Origin: Zygnema cylindricum
Lineage: Eukaryota > Streptophyta > Zygnematophyceae > Zygnematales > Zygnemataceae
Assembly (NCBI GenBank): GCA_037447655.1
Contig: JBBHKE010003103.1
Span: forward strand, 1-64,000
DNA: 64,000 nucleotides
Reading direction: 5' to 3'
The notes beneath the pieces are model-generated. The model was not told the DNA's origin. It made no database searches and worked only from the letters and a program-made list of their open reading frames with translations. A program made the position numbers and the translations under genes. Position 1 is the stretch's first letter. The number at the start of each line of letters is the position of its first letter. Positions 46,201-58,512 of this stretch are shown here, piece by piece.

Positions 46201-47887
46201 GTAAACAAGTCTTTACTTTCGGTTTCTAAAACGGACACAGAGGCATCAAGTTTTGCATTATCAGAGCTGAATGCAAGAATTTTTTCAGATTAAACATATT
46301 TTTTTTAGTCCATACTAAACGTACAAACACTGGTCAATAATTTAACTTTTGTGAAGTTACACTACCCATTGTTGTGAGTATTAATAACACTAATTAGATC
46401 ACGACTCTTTTTTACCCAACCTAATAACACTATTGAAGGGAGTAGATTACAAGTGGCCACATCTCCCTACAGTAAATTAGTATTATACATTTTAGTTCTG
46501 CATTCACACTAATAATTCCTTTACACTAATAGTGATGGGCAGTGTACATTTTGCAGGTTGAACTTATCAGATGCAATGAGCAGGATCAAACGCCTCATGG
46601 ATTGAGACAGAGAGCTGCGACAAAGCCTGAGGATGAACTGCAGAAAAACAGAGAGGCGAAATGGTGTGGTGTCCCATTGCAGCAATTGGGCCTACGGTAT
46701 TTTACTCCAAGAGAGGTGAGCACTGCAGAGGAGAGGGAGAGGGAGAGGGAGAGGAAGAGGGACAGCGACCCAAAGTTATTTATTTGTAGGTTCTTGGATT
46801 TGTCTGACTTGTAAGTGCACAAGGTTCTCCTTTTGAGTCATTGGAAACGCAAGGTTGTTAAAGAAGAGGGTTTTGCAGAGGCTGTGGAAGTCTTTCTTTT
46901 TTATGATTTTGCATGGTAAACATGATTTCTGTGTTGCCTTATTTTTTGTTTTATTTGCATTTAGCTGAATAATTGGACAAAGGTTTTAAAGTTTTTTTTC
47001 TGTTTCCTCCGGTTTTACTTTGTCACAGGTTGCAAATTTTCATTCTTTTCCTCCAGATTTCAGTTTCCCTGACCATATTTCACTTCGCCAAAGGTGAGTG
47101 ATTGAAGATAACTAAACGCAGATGCATATTCTTATTGTTAACATTTGGTCAACACTGGTCAAAATTTGGTTTGCATCACATTTGTACCAGGATTGTATGT
47201 AGTGTTAATCGGTCGAAAACGATGTACCACGATTTCTCTATATCGTGATATCGAGAAGTTCAAAATTGGATATAATTGCCAATACTCGACCGATTTTTTT
47301 TTTTGAAATTAAGGTATTTTAGATGGTCAAGTGTACAAAATTTGCCGATTGTATGAAATGTAAGAAGCATATGGAATATACGGAAGGCACAGACCATACG
47401 TCCATATCGTTGGTATTCCAATACGATAATCATCTTTCACGATTATCAGCAATTCAATATATCAATTATTGAGACCCTTAAGGAAAATACATATCGATTA
47501 TCGGAAAAAAACCCATTCAATATGCAAAACTGAATGTATGTTCTTAGTGACTTTTCAAAATCTGTCATAACTGTTCTTTTTGAGTTGAAACCTTCTTTGA
47601 CCACCTAGAACTATGTTGGTGAACAGAACGAATGACGTTTACCTTACTAGACTAAAGTTCAGCTTTTCAAAATGCATACTTGATTCTCTTTTAAATGTGC
47701 TTACCGAATTGTTACTTCGTTTTGTTCAGCTTTTGTAAATGCAAGCCTTTAAATAGTGGAGTTACATATCAAATCTGCTTATTTTACATTTGTTACTTGG
47801 TTTTTGTGCAGATATGCTTTGCTGGGCAACAGCTTGTCTGTAGCGGTTGTGGGTTCTCTGTTGAGTTATCTTTTCACATCCTTGTGA
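43250..47887 (+). CDS. TRDMT1: tRNA (cytosine-5) methyltransferase DNMT2, C-terminal half only
   Basis: Six phase-consistent exons: 43250-43360, 43645-44581, 45208-45299, 46557-46715, 47029-47093 and 47812-47887 (480 codons including the stop). Diagnostic segments are [52 protein letters not shown] (the CFT motif unique to DNMT2), [20 protein letters not shown] and [20 protein letters not shown] (motif X). Plant DNMT2 is about 380 aa in total and methylates C38 of certain tRNAs. The motif I-IV half (PPCQ, ENV) is not in the 13 kb upstream. Exon 2 carries an insertion of roughly 200 residues, rich in Ser, Thr and Cys, between [12 protein letters not shown] and WQAYMVPP. Exon 4 opens with an extra segment ([20 protein letters not shown]). 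The open frames argue for recent function. The missing 5' half argues for truncation or a very long first intron. Confidence 0.85.
46359..46545. mobile_element. MITE family B copy next to a DNMT2 splice acceptor
   Basis: The left end ACACTACCCATTGTTGTGAG and right end ACTAATAGTGATGGGCAGTG are inverted repeats. The interior carries the family B blocks in reverse orientation (CACGACTCTTTTTTACCCAA, ATTGAAGGGAGTAG). It ends 11 bp before the exon 4 acceptor AG. Confidence 0.75.
47195..47510. mobile_element. Decayed TATCG-rich element
   Basis: Located in the last DNMT2 intron. The left side has CGATTTCTCTATATCGTGATA and the right side has CCATATCGTTGG and CACGATTATCAGC, an imperfect inverted arrangement like the element at 58.5 kb. 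No ORF. Confidence 0.35.
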
Positions 47888-49509
47888 TAAAGACGACTGG
47901 AAATGATAACTGTTTGGGCAATTCGTTGTATAAACCATGCAAAGGCTGGATTAGAACATTGACCTATCTTAGGAAAAAAGTACAATTTTGTTTTTTGAGC
48001 TTGAGAGAGTCGATGTTCTCTAAGCCAGATAAAGGAGCAGTGGAAAGGTTCAATTTTGAACAAATGGAGAACCGGCATTTATTTTCAGAATAAGAGATCA
48101 GTCGTTTTTAGAGACTGTTGCAGTAGTAAGAGTTTGTTAAGAAATTTGGTTTTCTGTCCATCTGTCATGTTACATTTTCAAAGCTTTAGTTAGATACCAA
48201 AACTTCTGTTTTTATCCAATTGCTCTTGCACATTGCTAATGTTACGATATTATAATCAATTTAAATGTGTTGTCCTTTAAGCTTTTGCTGTTTGTCAAGC
48301 GTGTACTCTCGGTACTTCTTTTCAGGCGTCGTCAATTTTGTTTGTGATGATAAGAATCGTTCTTTGGTTATGTTTTTCTTAGTCGCGTGAATGTTTCAGT
48401 CCTGCAATAATTTTCCATTGTGGAGAATGTTTTGTTTACCAATATAGTTTTGTTAACTGAAGATTATTATGAATTACAGCCCACAAGCATAGGTGCATTT
48501 CTTTAATATAGGAAATAAGCTTTTTCTGTTAGATGTCTGTCTACTTTAAGGCAGGAAATGAAATGAAGTTTGTACTATGTGACATGTGTGAGTCTGCTCC
48601 TACATGCTTTGCAACAATAGTTTTTTCAGGAAAGGAAAATGCATCATTCATTATCTTTGATTCTATGCATGTATGTTTTGATTATGTGCATCTTCTATGC
48701 CTCTATTTTCAACTTTATATTTTTTTGCTTGTTATTTGTTTCAATTAATTATGATTGTAAATGCAGAAGCTTGAAATTCAAAGCAATAAGAAAGTTTAAA
48801 ATCAATAAAATTCGTATAGTGAAAGCTAAGAAATCCTACGTAGCATCCTAAATTGCAGCGATGCATAGAAACAGAATCTGCCATGCACATAAATTCTATG
48901 AGTGAAATTTTCACACATACATGGGTACAAAACGACAAAGACACAGAAAAGTACAGAACTGCTACGACAGTTGTACTGTTTTTGGATGTTTAGGTGAAGC
49001 TTACTGGTCAGTCAGACGGTCAAACCTACAAAATTTAAAGTACATATATTTAAAATTTCCGCACGATAACTGCTTGAAACGAGCCGAGACTGCCAATAAG
49101 ATGATTTGCTGAGAAGCTTCTTCCTTGGCGAAGCTTCTGCGTACTTTTCTGTATCAGTTTCCTACATGAACTGTCCAGAGCTATCTTGCTACCATTAATA
49201 AAGTAGTTCCTAAATACGATTCACATTGTTTTTGTGATTTCACTTCGACAGATTCCATCGGAGAAGCCAATAAATATTCTTAAATACATTGAAAAGCAAA
49301 ACTGAATAAAGGTTGTTGTTTCATTTTAAAGAGTTTAACATTTTTTAGGTTTGGAGGGAATCAACAGGGAGTGGTGAACAAATAATAAAAGTAAAAAAGA
49401 AGAAAAAGTCGTAAACAAACGAAGATTAAGTACATAACAATTGGAAAGATATTAAATAATTATTAGGAGGGTATTATAAGGAATTTTCAAGAAGTTTTAG
49501 AAAGCAGTC
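47888..49509. other. DNMT2 3' flank and UFD1-like upstream region
   Basis: No gene is recognised. The first several hundred bases may be the 3' UTR of DNMT2. The 150 bases before 49510 are purine-rich (AGTAAAAAAGAAGAAAAAGT) and probably hold the leader of the next gene. Confidence 0.4.
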
Positions 49510-52500
49510 ATGGACTTTGATCTGAAACAAGCTGCTGCCCGTTTTGAAAAAGAGCAAAGAAAACGACAAGAAGAGGTACGGAAGCGAGCGGAAAGAGAGA
49601 AAAGGACGAAAGAGGCGGCAGAAAAACGACAACGTGAAATCGAAGAATTGCAGCGAATTCGGAGATTACGAGAAGCCGAAATTGCTGAACAGGTATGTAC
49701 GACCTAGTTTTACAAACTAATTTGAAATTTGAAATTTGAATTTTGAAACCTGAATTGAACTTTGAAGTTTGAAAAATTGAAATTAGAAACTTAAAGTTGA
49801 CTCAGTACTTTTTGGCTTCAAAGAAAATTGAAAAAATGAGAAGGAAATTATTATTTTAGGGTTTTTTCTGTTTTGCAGTGCTTGAGAGAGAGCTTAAATC
49901 TATCCCTGAAATCAGGAATCAGAAAATAAAACCTGACTCGTATTTTGTAAATTCCTGTTCACATCGAAGGATCATTTTGAAACGTTTTTGTTTATCGTTT
50001 TTTTTCGTTATCATTTTTTTTTTCGTTATCATTTTTTTTTCGTTTTCGTTTCATCGTCTTTATAATGTACGTTATCATTCTAAGGTTCATTCTCAAATCA
50101 GATCATGTAATAAGAAACTTATTGAAATGTCAGTTGTCTAGTCGGTTTGGACAGTAGGCGTGAAGAGAGTGATAAAGAAAGAGAGAGAGGGATAGTTCGT
50201 TTTTCGAAGATTTTTACACCTGGGATGCCAGTTAAGAGTCTATTAATAGTCAATTTGAGGGCCTTCTAGATTAGGTTTCCCATGTTCACAAACCCACTTG
50301 ACACCATCTGGTCATCCAATTTCGCTGATGTTACCGATGGTTGAAAATGGATTGACCTGATCAAATTTTTATATTTCCTCGTGTGTTGACACCCTATAAT
50401 TTGCAATATTTTTGTCAGTATTTAGTGAAATCCATTTAGGGAATGTATTTTTTAAGGTCGAAGTTTTAGCATAGTAGGACACTTGAGTTTTCTTCTTTTT
50501 TTTAGTGCTGTAGTACCAATTTTTGCTTCAATTCACAATTTTTTTAAACTGTCACCTTCTTCTTTTTTAATTAACGAGAATTATATGTGAAAGAGGGATG
50601 GGAGGAGAGACTGGTTAGTCCAGGATCGGTTCTATATTTTTCTTTCTTAGTTGCTAATGACTATTTTGACAACACTTTATGGTTTATTTGTGGGTTTTTG
50701 TTTACTATTAACCACTTTTTTGGTCTGGGGTGTGTTTTTAGTCTATTTTGACTACGATCTGATTGTTTATTTATGTACCATTGACCATAATTTTGTTTGG
50801 CGTTTGTTTTAAGACTATTTTGACTACACTTTATGGTTCATTTATTTGGAGCTTTTTTAAGAGTATTTTGACTTTCACTTGAATGTCTTTTTAAACTATT
50901 TGTCTAAACTTTGTGTAATTTATATACTATTGACCGTAATACCATTTGGGGCGTTTTTTAAGACTTTTGACTTTTTGAAACTGTTTTGACTTTTTAAACT
51001 GTTTTAACTTTTTTAAGCTGTTTGACTAAACTTTTTGCCCATTTTTTTTTCAATGACCGTAATTCCCTTTGGTGTGTGTTTTTAGGCTCGACTTGCCGAA
51101 GAAGCCGAGGTCAGGGCAGGCGGTGGTATTCGGTTTCACGCTCGTCTTTTTCCACAATTAACAACTGTTCCCGGAGATAAAATCACTCTCCCTGTTTCCG
51201 CTTTGACACAACTTGAGTCTCAAAATGCCCTCGACAGGGGCCCCATGATTTTTCAAATCAGTATCGATGAAAGATCTCTGTTGAAAGTGGGAGATACGGA
51301 GGTTTTAGGGTTGGGAAAGGAAACTCTCGGTGTCAGGAGAGTTTGTTCGTATGGTGGTGTTCTTGAATTTAGTGCGGAGGAAGGTTTTGTGGGACTTCCA
51401 AAACATGTTTGGGAGAATTTAGGTCTAAATAGACAGAGAGAAGAGGGTACTGACGGTGTACAAAAAGTTCATATTCGTTATGTGAGACTTCCTAAAGGGA
51501 CTTATGCAAAACTTGAGCCAAACGCTCTCGATTTTGCGGAACTTAGTAATCATAAAGCGATATTGGAGACTAAGTTACGGAACCATACGACATTATCCGT
51601 GGGAGAAGAATTATCGGTTGAATACGGAGGTTTAGAGTATCGGCTTAAAGTTTTGGAGCTTAAACCGGAAGATGCGGTTTCTGTTATAGAAACAGACTTA
51701 GAAGTAGATGTAACTCCTCCACTTAAAACTACAGATAATGGGTGGAGAGTCCTTATTCCACTTGTTTTTGGGAAGGTACAGGAAGGAATTGTGGAGGAGG
51801 GAAAATATCAGTATTATAAGTTTACAGTCGAGGAGAGTTTAGCTAAAGCAGTGGTTTCTGGAGAAATGGATATTTTAGTGACTTTACTCATGAATGGTTG
51901 GGAGAGAGGTGAGAGCTCTTCTCGACAAATTTCTAATGGGGAGAGAGAAGAATCAGATGCTGATTTATACTTAGCTTCACAGCCTATTCTTTATCCCACA
52001 CAACATCAACATCAGTGGTCTTCTCATGATTTTCAAACAAAGGTTATTGTCATATCTGGTCTCGATGCTGGAAAATTTAAAGGAGCAGGTCAATATAGCT
52101 TAGGAGTTTACGGTTTTAAAGGAACTTCTAAATTTACAGTTAACATAGAGGCAAAAGTGAGGAATACCGGAGGTCAGTCGAGCCGAGGTCAACTTTTGAG
52201 TGGGAAAACCGAGGCAAAATCAAGTCTTGAAAATTCCGTCGATCTTGGACAGTGTGGGAACTGTAAACAGTTTGTCTCTCAGAGGACACTTATGTTACAC
52301 GAAGCTTATTGTCGTCGACATAATGTTGTTTGCGATTTCCCATCTTGCGGTGCAATTTTGAGGAAGGAAGAGAAGGAGAATCATGTTCATTGTCAAAAGT
52401 GTGGAGAAGCGATGAGGGGAGTGGAGTTACAAAAGCATCAAAGTGTCATTCATGCTCCTTTGACTTGCGAGTGTGGAGCAGTGATGGAGATGGATGAAAT

Positions 52501-53972
52501 GGTAAGTTCGAGACACCTTTTGAATGTTTATTAGGGTTTTTTATTTTTAGTACGTTTTTATTGTTTGTTTGGTTCTCGGTACATTCAATTCTGTTTTTTT
52601 AGGGTTTTTGGTGCATTCGTACGTTTTATTTATTTCTCGGTACGATTGATTTGTTTGGTTCATTCGATTGTTTAATTGTTTAATTGTGGGTACATTTTGC
52701 TGTTCATTCCTCGGTACATTGATGTTTTTTGTCATAGTTCATTTAGTTGTTTAATTCCTCTGTCATCTGTTTGTTTATTTCTCGAGTAAATTATTTGTTT
52801 ATTATCCGATTCATTTGACTCTTTGTACTGGTTACGAATGAGTGATTGTGTGGTCCACACTAATTTCTCCTCATTGGAAAAACACACCTCGCGATTGTGA
52901 GAAATAGCGATTGTGGTTTGGTAGGGAGATTACAGTATCGAAGTTTTAACCTTTTTTTGAGGGTAAATCGTACTATTCGTACATTTTTGTGTATATTTAC
53001 GTATGGTTTGCCCTAAAACAGTACAATTTACCCTCAACATTAGGGAAAATTTCTTAAATGTAATTACCCTATAAGCAAACAAATGTGTGTTCCGGAATAT
53101 GTGCAGTGAACTGTATTTCATTGATTCATTAAATTCGGAAACTGATAAACCCTAAAAAACCTCTAGGGTAGAGGTTTATAGTTGTTTTGTCGATGGTCAA
53201 TGGTTGGTTCCGTTTGTCAAATTGAAATGCGTTTCTAAAGTTGTTTCAATTTGAAGGAAATCTGGGAAAATGGGGAAAATGGGGAAAATGGGGAAAATGT
53301 TTTAAGGAACGTAGTCATCAAATATGTGCGTTGTTCGTTTATCAAAAATGTTCGTCCTAAGGATCGGTAAGATCGATGAGATTTCTTTTCGTCAGCTTTA
53401 ACCGTGTCTCATGCTTTTACTAAGAAACCCTATGATGTTTCGACATGTGGTTTTGACTTTTGCAGGTGAAACATCGGTCAGAAACTTGTCCTTTCCGTAC
53501 TATTCTCTGTCAATACTGTGGAGGATTGGTCCAAGCGAGAGGTACTGCAGTCAACCGTCGCGATCATCTCCAAGGTTTGACTCAACATGAGAGTGAATGT
53601 GGCTCCAGAACAACTCCCTGCGATATTTGCAAAAAACCTATAATGTTAAAGGAAATGAAGCTTCATATTGCAGCAGTTCATGGAGAAGGATTTAAGGAAT
53701 CGAACTCAAACATGTTACAGGCTCCTACTTTTGGAGAAGATGCGGTGATGGCCGAGCTTGGAAAGATAGAAGATGTTAATTTTTTGAAGCATACGGATGT
53801 AGATCCTTATTCTAGGCCAATGTCAATTGTTGACAGAATGTCTGATGTTGATATATACCCTCCCAGGAGTGTACATAGCAAAATTGTTAATACTGTTTCG
53901 TGTCCAATTTGTGGTCTAGGTCTTCATAGTGAAAGGGATGTAAGCCATCACATTGAGGTCTCTCATGAGTAG
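49510..53972 (+). CDS. UFD1-domain protein with C-terminal TRAF/XAF1-type zinc fingers (PRLI-interacting factor K type)
   Basis: Three exons: 49510-49692, 51086-52501 and 53466-53972 (701 aa, all phase 0). Residues 1-70 form a charged coiled coil (MDFDLKQAAARFEKEQRKRQ), as in Arabidopsis At4g15420. A UFD1 double-psi barrel follows: ITLPVSALTQLESQNALDRG, MIFQIS, FSAEEGFVGLPKHVWENLGL, VHIRYVRLPKGTYAKLEP, TTLSVGEELSVEYGG and TDLEVDVTPPL. After a linker come Cys/His fingers (CGNCKQFVSQRTLMLHEAYC, CDFPSCGAILRKEEKENHVH, CPFRTILCQYCGG, CDICKKPIMLKEMKLHIAAV and a last CPICGLGLHSERDVSHHIEV). UFD1 domains bind ubiquitin and the p97/CDC48 system, so a role in ubiquitin-dependent protein handling is inferred. 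It is longer than the roughly 560 aa of the Arabidopsis protein. Intron 1 (1.4 kb) contains degenerate TATTTTGACTACACTTTATG repeats. Confidence 0.93.
50640..51060. repeat. Degenerate tandem repeats in UFD1-like intron 1
   Basis: Phrases such as TATTTTGACTACACTTTATG, GGTTCATTTATT and ACTATTGACCGTAAT recur five or six times at 50-70 bp spacing. The copies are diverged. Confidence 0.5.
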
Positions 53973-56159
53973 AATGAGGCTTTTGATATTTTTTGTCAGT
54001 ATATGTTGGGGTACTTTGTTAAATAGAATTTGATTCGTAATATTCTTTCTTGGATGATATACTTTTGAATGATCTTGTTATGTATCTCCTGTGCGGAATT
54101 GCTGTAGGTTGAGAAGTATATACCCTTTTACAGCCTTAATTTCAGCATTTCACTTCGGCATTTCGTTTAGATTGACATACATTAGTACACGGAAATATCC
54201 ATAATAATGAACATTTTAATAGTTCATAGGTTGTACAAGATTTTATATCAAAAGATTTCAAAGTGAAACATTTTTTTAATATTTCGGTTAAGTAGATCTC
54301 GGTTGTGTACTGAAAAAGAATTGATTACAACATAAACTAAAAAATATATATATATATATATTATAAATTTCAATAAAAAACATATAGGGCATTGCTTTTT
54401 GAATTTTTTATACAAGTTGGAACTTAAAAGCAGCAAACCTTCACATTTTCGTAATTCACTACTGTGTTTCAGTAATGCACACATACCTTCGGTATTCCTT
54501 TGTCCGTAAAGCCCCCACACTCCCCCATTTAAGGACAAAGGGTGCCAGATGTGCATCATTCTACCATTTTCCTGGTTATCATGTGTTCACCGTTACAGGC
54601 AAAACAATTGAACAAGACTTTCCCAGCCATGTGTTGTATTTTCGAGTGCCATTGTCAAGATAACACTCCCTCTAAATAATTTTAGCTTTGGCGTGCACTA
54701 CTCACGATAGTTTCCAATGGAAAATATTTTACCAGCTTCTGAAGCCAGAAAAACATTCGCAAATCACAAAAACATATTTAATCACATTTTTCTCGTTACC
54801 AAAAATAGTCGCCCAGAATCACATCTTTCCACCTTACCACACAATCAAGCTTCAACACAAAAAGAGGGAAAGAAAAAAGAAATAAAAAAAATCTGAGCCA
54901 ACATTCTTGCAAGATTTTCCTGCTTCGCATTTTTGTATCGACAGTCTAACCTCCTGAACATCCTACAGTTTAAAACCTTATTTGCGACTGCTGGTAATAC
55001 AACAACTCTGACCTTCTCAAAGGCCACAGGTTATTCTGTGGCCAATTGCTTGACCACTGCAGGCGCAACAGCCTAAAATTGACGCGAATCCTAAGTTTGA
55101 TGGAAGCTTGCACATTGCTTGTGTACACAAAAGCCAAAAGCCAGGAATATTTTTTGTTAACAGTTCCTGGAGAACTCCAGTTCACAAGTACAGCAGAGGG
55201 GGCCTCTAACTAGCGGCAAGCAACCTAGAAGAGGCAGAAGGGACCTACACAATAGTTTGTCTGACAGCCTATGCGAAAACTGTTCTACAAAAGGTGAAAC
55301 GCTGGCCACTCAGCCAAAGGTCCTGCCCACCGGATACACGGTAATCACAGAGGATAGTCGAGCAGGGAGCTGTAGTCGTGACCGGATCGCCCACAATCTG
55401 TGAGCAGCAACCTGAAAACAACATTCCAGCTATCATTATATCAGTATAACAATACAACATGATATCAAAATTTCAGTGTATCAGTATCTTAGTATCTCCG
55501 AACATCGGTATAACAGTGTAGCAGTATAGCAGTATAGCAGTATAACAGTACATCAGCATAACAGTATATCAGCTGTCAGCAAATCAGCTTCAAAGACTAT
55601 CGCGAAAAAAAAAAAGTAATATATTCACGGTGAGGAAACAACGGATCTCAGTGATAAAACGGCCGCATATTCACAGACGAGATGTGTGTGACATCTACGA
55701 TTAGAGACAACGAGACAAACACCGTGAAAAAAAATCGATTCTAACATCGCTACAGTCGAGAAATATAAGCGAAGCAAGAAATATTTAGCTTGAAAGAACC
55801 AAAAAAGAAAAATCTTATTAAAAAAAATTGAAATGATAAAATCTCATTTCTCAGGAGTAGAAAAAAAGATGAATTAAGATCAGCAACACCACGCCAATCG
55901 ACAGCCAAGAAATCGCCAAGCACATGTAGTATTTGACACGCTGGTAAAGTAACGACCAGAACAAGCTTAAGATTACAACGAAAAGCAAGATAAATGGTCA
56001 AATACGAATTCAAATGTCCTCCATCCAGTTCAAAAAAATCTGCAGGCATCAGGACAACAAAAACAAACAAAAAAGACAGCATTAGCAGACAGCAAGACCC
56101 TTTCTTAAAAAGGAAGTTCTTTTCACCTGCTGCGAGAACTGAGCTGAAACACAAAGTGC
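53973..56159. other. Convergent 3' flanks
   Basis: This lies between the ends of the UFD1-like gene (+) and the acidic-tail gene (-). It has a TA run (54344-54362), a short tandem AGTATAACAG repeat (55470-55575) and pieces that look like minus-strand transcribed exons, such as 55411-55310 (after TTTTCAG: AAHRLWAIRSRLQLPARLSS). I cannot join these to a gene. Confidence 0.4.
55470..55575. repeat. Roughly 10-bp tandem repeat
   Basis: Variants of AGTATAACAG, AGTATAGCAG and AGTATATCAG occur about ten times in a row. Confidence 0.8.
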
Positions 56160-56708
56160 TCAGCTTCTCTTTGTCTTTTTGCTTGCTGGTGCCTCTTCTT
56201 CCTCTTCCTCGTCATCCTCCTCGTCGTCATCTTCATCATCATCTTCCCCTTCTTCTCCAACCTCTCCTTCTTCATCATCACCTTCATCATCGTCACCGTC
56301 ATCATCGTCATCCTCCTCTCCTCCTTCGCCGCCTTCCTCCCCTCCTTCGTCTCCTTCTTCTTCCCCGTCCTCTGCTTCTTCTCCTTCCTCTCCCTCCTCA
56401 CCGTCTTCATCACCTTCCTCATCGTCGTCGTCTTCGTCATCATCTCCTTCTTCTTCCTCGTCGTTCGCCCTCGGTTCGCTGCTATTCACCAGGCCATCTC
56501 CTTTTACTAACCTTCCCCAGTTGCTCCAGCGCATATTCTCCTCCACTTCTGATTCATCTAACACCTGCAAATCTTGCATTGTTTGCTGATTTTTACCGAA
56601 GATAAATGGTGAAGAGCAAACAGATGCATCTTTACTGAGATCTGCTCCAAAGCCGCTGCTGCATCTGGCAGGATACACTCGGACACATCTCCTAGAAGGA
56701 GCAGCCAT
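56160..56708 (-). CDS. Small protein with a long acidic tail, function unknown
   Basis: A single open frame of 182 aa begins MAAPSRRCVRVYPARCSSGF. After SGFGADLSKDASVCSSPFIF and MQDLQVLDESEVEENMRWSN the second half is an almost pure Asp/Glu/Gly tract ending APASKKTKRS, a possible basic nuclear signal. Acidic-tail proteins of this shape in plants are often annotated as VHS3-like or histone/nucleolar acidic proteins, but that naming reflects composition, not demonstrated function. A GCAG/GTGTTAG junction near VLDE could be a splice site, so the model may be incomplete. The start fits a plant-like context (AAAATGGCTGC). Confidence 0.6.
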   Translation of the reverse strand: MAAPSRRCVRVYPARCSSGFGADLSKDASVCSSPFIFGKNQQTMQDLQVLDESEVEENMRWSNWGRLVKGDGLVNSSEPRANDEEEEGDDDEDDDDEEGDEDGEEGEEGEEAEDGEEEGDEGGEEGGEGGEEDDDDDGDDDEGDDEEGEVGEEGEDDDEDDDEEDDEEEEEEAPASKKTKRS

Positions 56709-58512
56709 TTTTCCAAAAAAACGAGCAAAAAGAAGTTTCCGGAGTTTGAAGGAGTTCTCCCTTCTTAAAACGAAAGATCGGCAAAAAAATGATTACAGCA
56801 ATGGCTGCCAGAAAAGATATACAGCCAGTAATATGAGGCTCTATTCTTCAGAGCCTTGTCCCTGCTTCAAAGAAACGGTAGGGAAACACGTCCGAGCCCT
56901 GCCGTTTGCCCTTGCCCGCTAGGCTTGCCGTTCCGTCATAGCGACCGTTAGTTTGGCCGGCTAGAATAAGTTTTGGGGCTTGATCCGGGAAGGAGAGCCT
57001 GGGAGCAAACCAATAAGATCCAGCTGAATAGACGGCTGAGATTTCCAAAATGTTGTTTGCTACCCTGCTTGAGCCCTGCATCTTACGGCTGGAGTTTCTC
57101 TGCAGGAAACTGTGACTGCAAATTGGAAAGAGAAAAGGAACTGTCGAAATTTGTCAAACGGAGATGAAAATTTTCACAACGACAGCCTTTCCACAGTACA
57201 GTGGGAATACTAATTTCTAAACCTACATCCTAGCCATCCATCTCAGCATTACTTATCCGTAGGTGGATTACAAACGGTCCGATTCAGTCTGTTCAAAACG
57301 AGTCTTGCAGAGTCGTACTTGGCGGCCGGTTAAATTATATAAGCTCCGCGTTATCTCAGTATATGTTATTTGCTGACGTCATGAGCAGTTTTTTGTACTT
57401 TTGGCCTCAGGAGCAGGAACCAGTAAATCATGATGAGAAAGGGAAATGTCAAAAAAAAAAAAAAAAAAATGCAACCTGTTGATCGGACAGCCATCCAAAA
57501 TTTCATCTCGATTATGTTTTGTTTCTCAACCGTCCGATGAGTCACATAACCTTTTTATCTGAATGCGAAAAACAAGTGCATTGCATCGAGACCAATTTCG
57601 CAACCCGCGATACGGAATTTTTTAAAATCAAACGATACTCGCTACGGGTACATTTTATATCGAGGCTTTGGAAAATTTCTCGATACGCGCTACAGGCTAA
57701 TTTTGGAACGAATTCGATACAAACGTTACATTTTAGTATTTTACGTTAAAAAGTAAGAGCGGGCTAGGCGCCATTGGCTCATAGGATTCCCCCAAATGCA
57801 AAAAATTCACAGAAATGTCCCGGATATCAGTGCAATTGTGCGGCAAAAATTTCGTACCTTGATTAAATGTACTATGTACAAATTTTAGTTCAATGCGGCA
57901 CGCAAAAACAGTCTTCGTTGCAAAATTTGCAATGGAAACACCGTTAGGATATAAAGAGGGTAAGAAATGAATAAAACATTCAGCAACCACAAGATTCAAA
58001 ACAAATGCCAAAAAAAAAATGCTTCCGGTAAATGTACGATAGCGCGCCACATGTCGCTGATAATTGTACGGGATGCACGTGGAAAGCTTCTCCACCTTTC
58101 CAAGTGGCATGCATGCTGGTGCGCACCAGTAAATGGACAAAAGTACGAAACTGTAGCAGAACGACCATTACGAAATACGAAATTTTTCAGTAACCGATCG
58201 GAAACAAGTTTGCACGCGTAAAAATTTTCGCGCACGTTCTCAAAAGTGACCTAAGTTTTGTCTCGGACAAAATATTGTTCCCTAAAATTTAAATTTACTC
58301 CCTTACCACGTTTCACACCTTTATGCTACAAAATTTTGGCTTTGTGCCCGCGCTCCGAATTTCGCCGGGTAGTCCAAAATAAAGCAAGTGCTTTCTGCGA
58401 GGACCATTGTATTGCTTTTGGTTTGTACATTTTCCGTACGGAGAAATTTATTGTTGCAGAAAATTTCACAGAATTTGTTCGCACGTGTGATGACCCTGTC
58501 ATAATATGCCTG
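56709..58512. other. Non-coding stretch
   Basis: The first 200 bases are the likely leader and promoter of the acidic-tail gene. An A-run at 57451-57469 could mark a retroposed tail. Frames at 57733-58235 overlap on both strands and show no known motif. Confidence 0.4.

Noticed and set aside
55310-55411. Possible minus-strand exon (AAHRLWAIRSRLQLPARLSS) after a TTTTCAG
   Set aside because: It cannot be joined to the acidic-tail frame, which already ends at 56160, and no homologue is recognised. Left as a note in the intergenic entry.
56160-56605. Ser-rich plus-strand frame opposite the acidic-tail gene
   Set aside because: It is the complement of the Asp/Glu tract (TCC/TCA codons). The minus-strand frame has a non-repetitive N-terminus and a sensible start.
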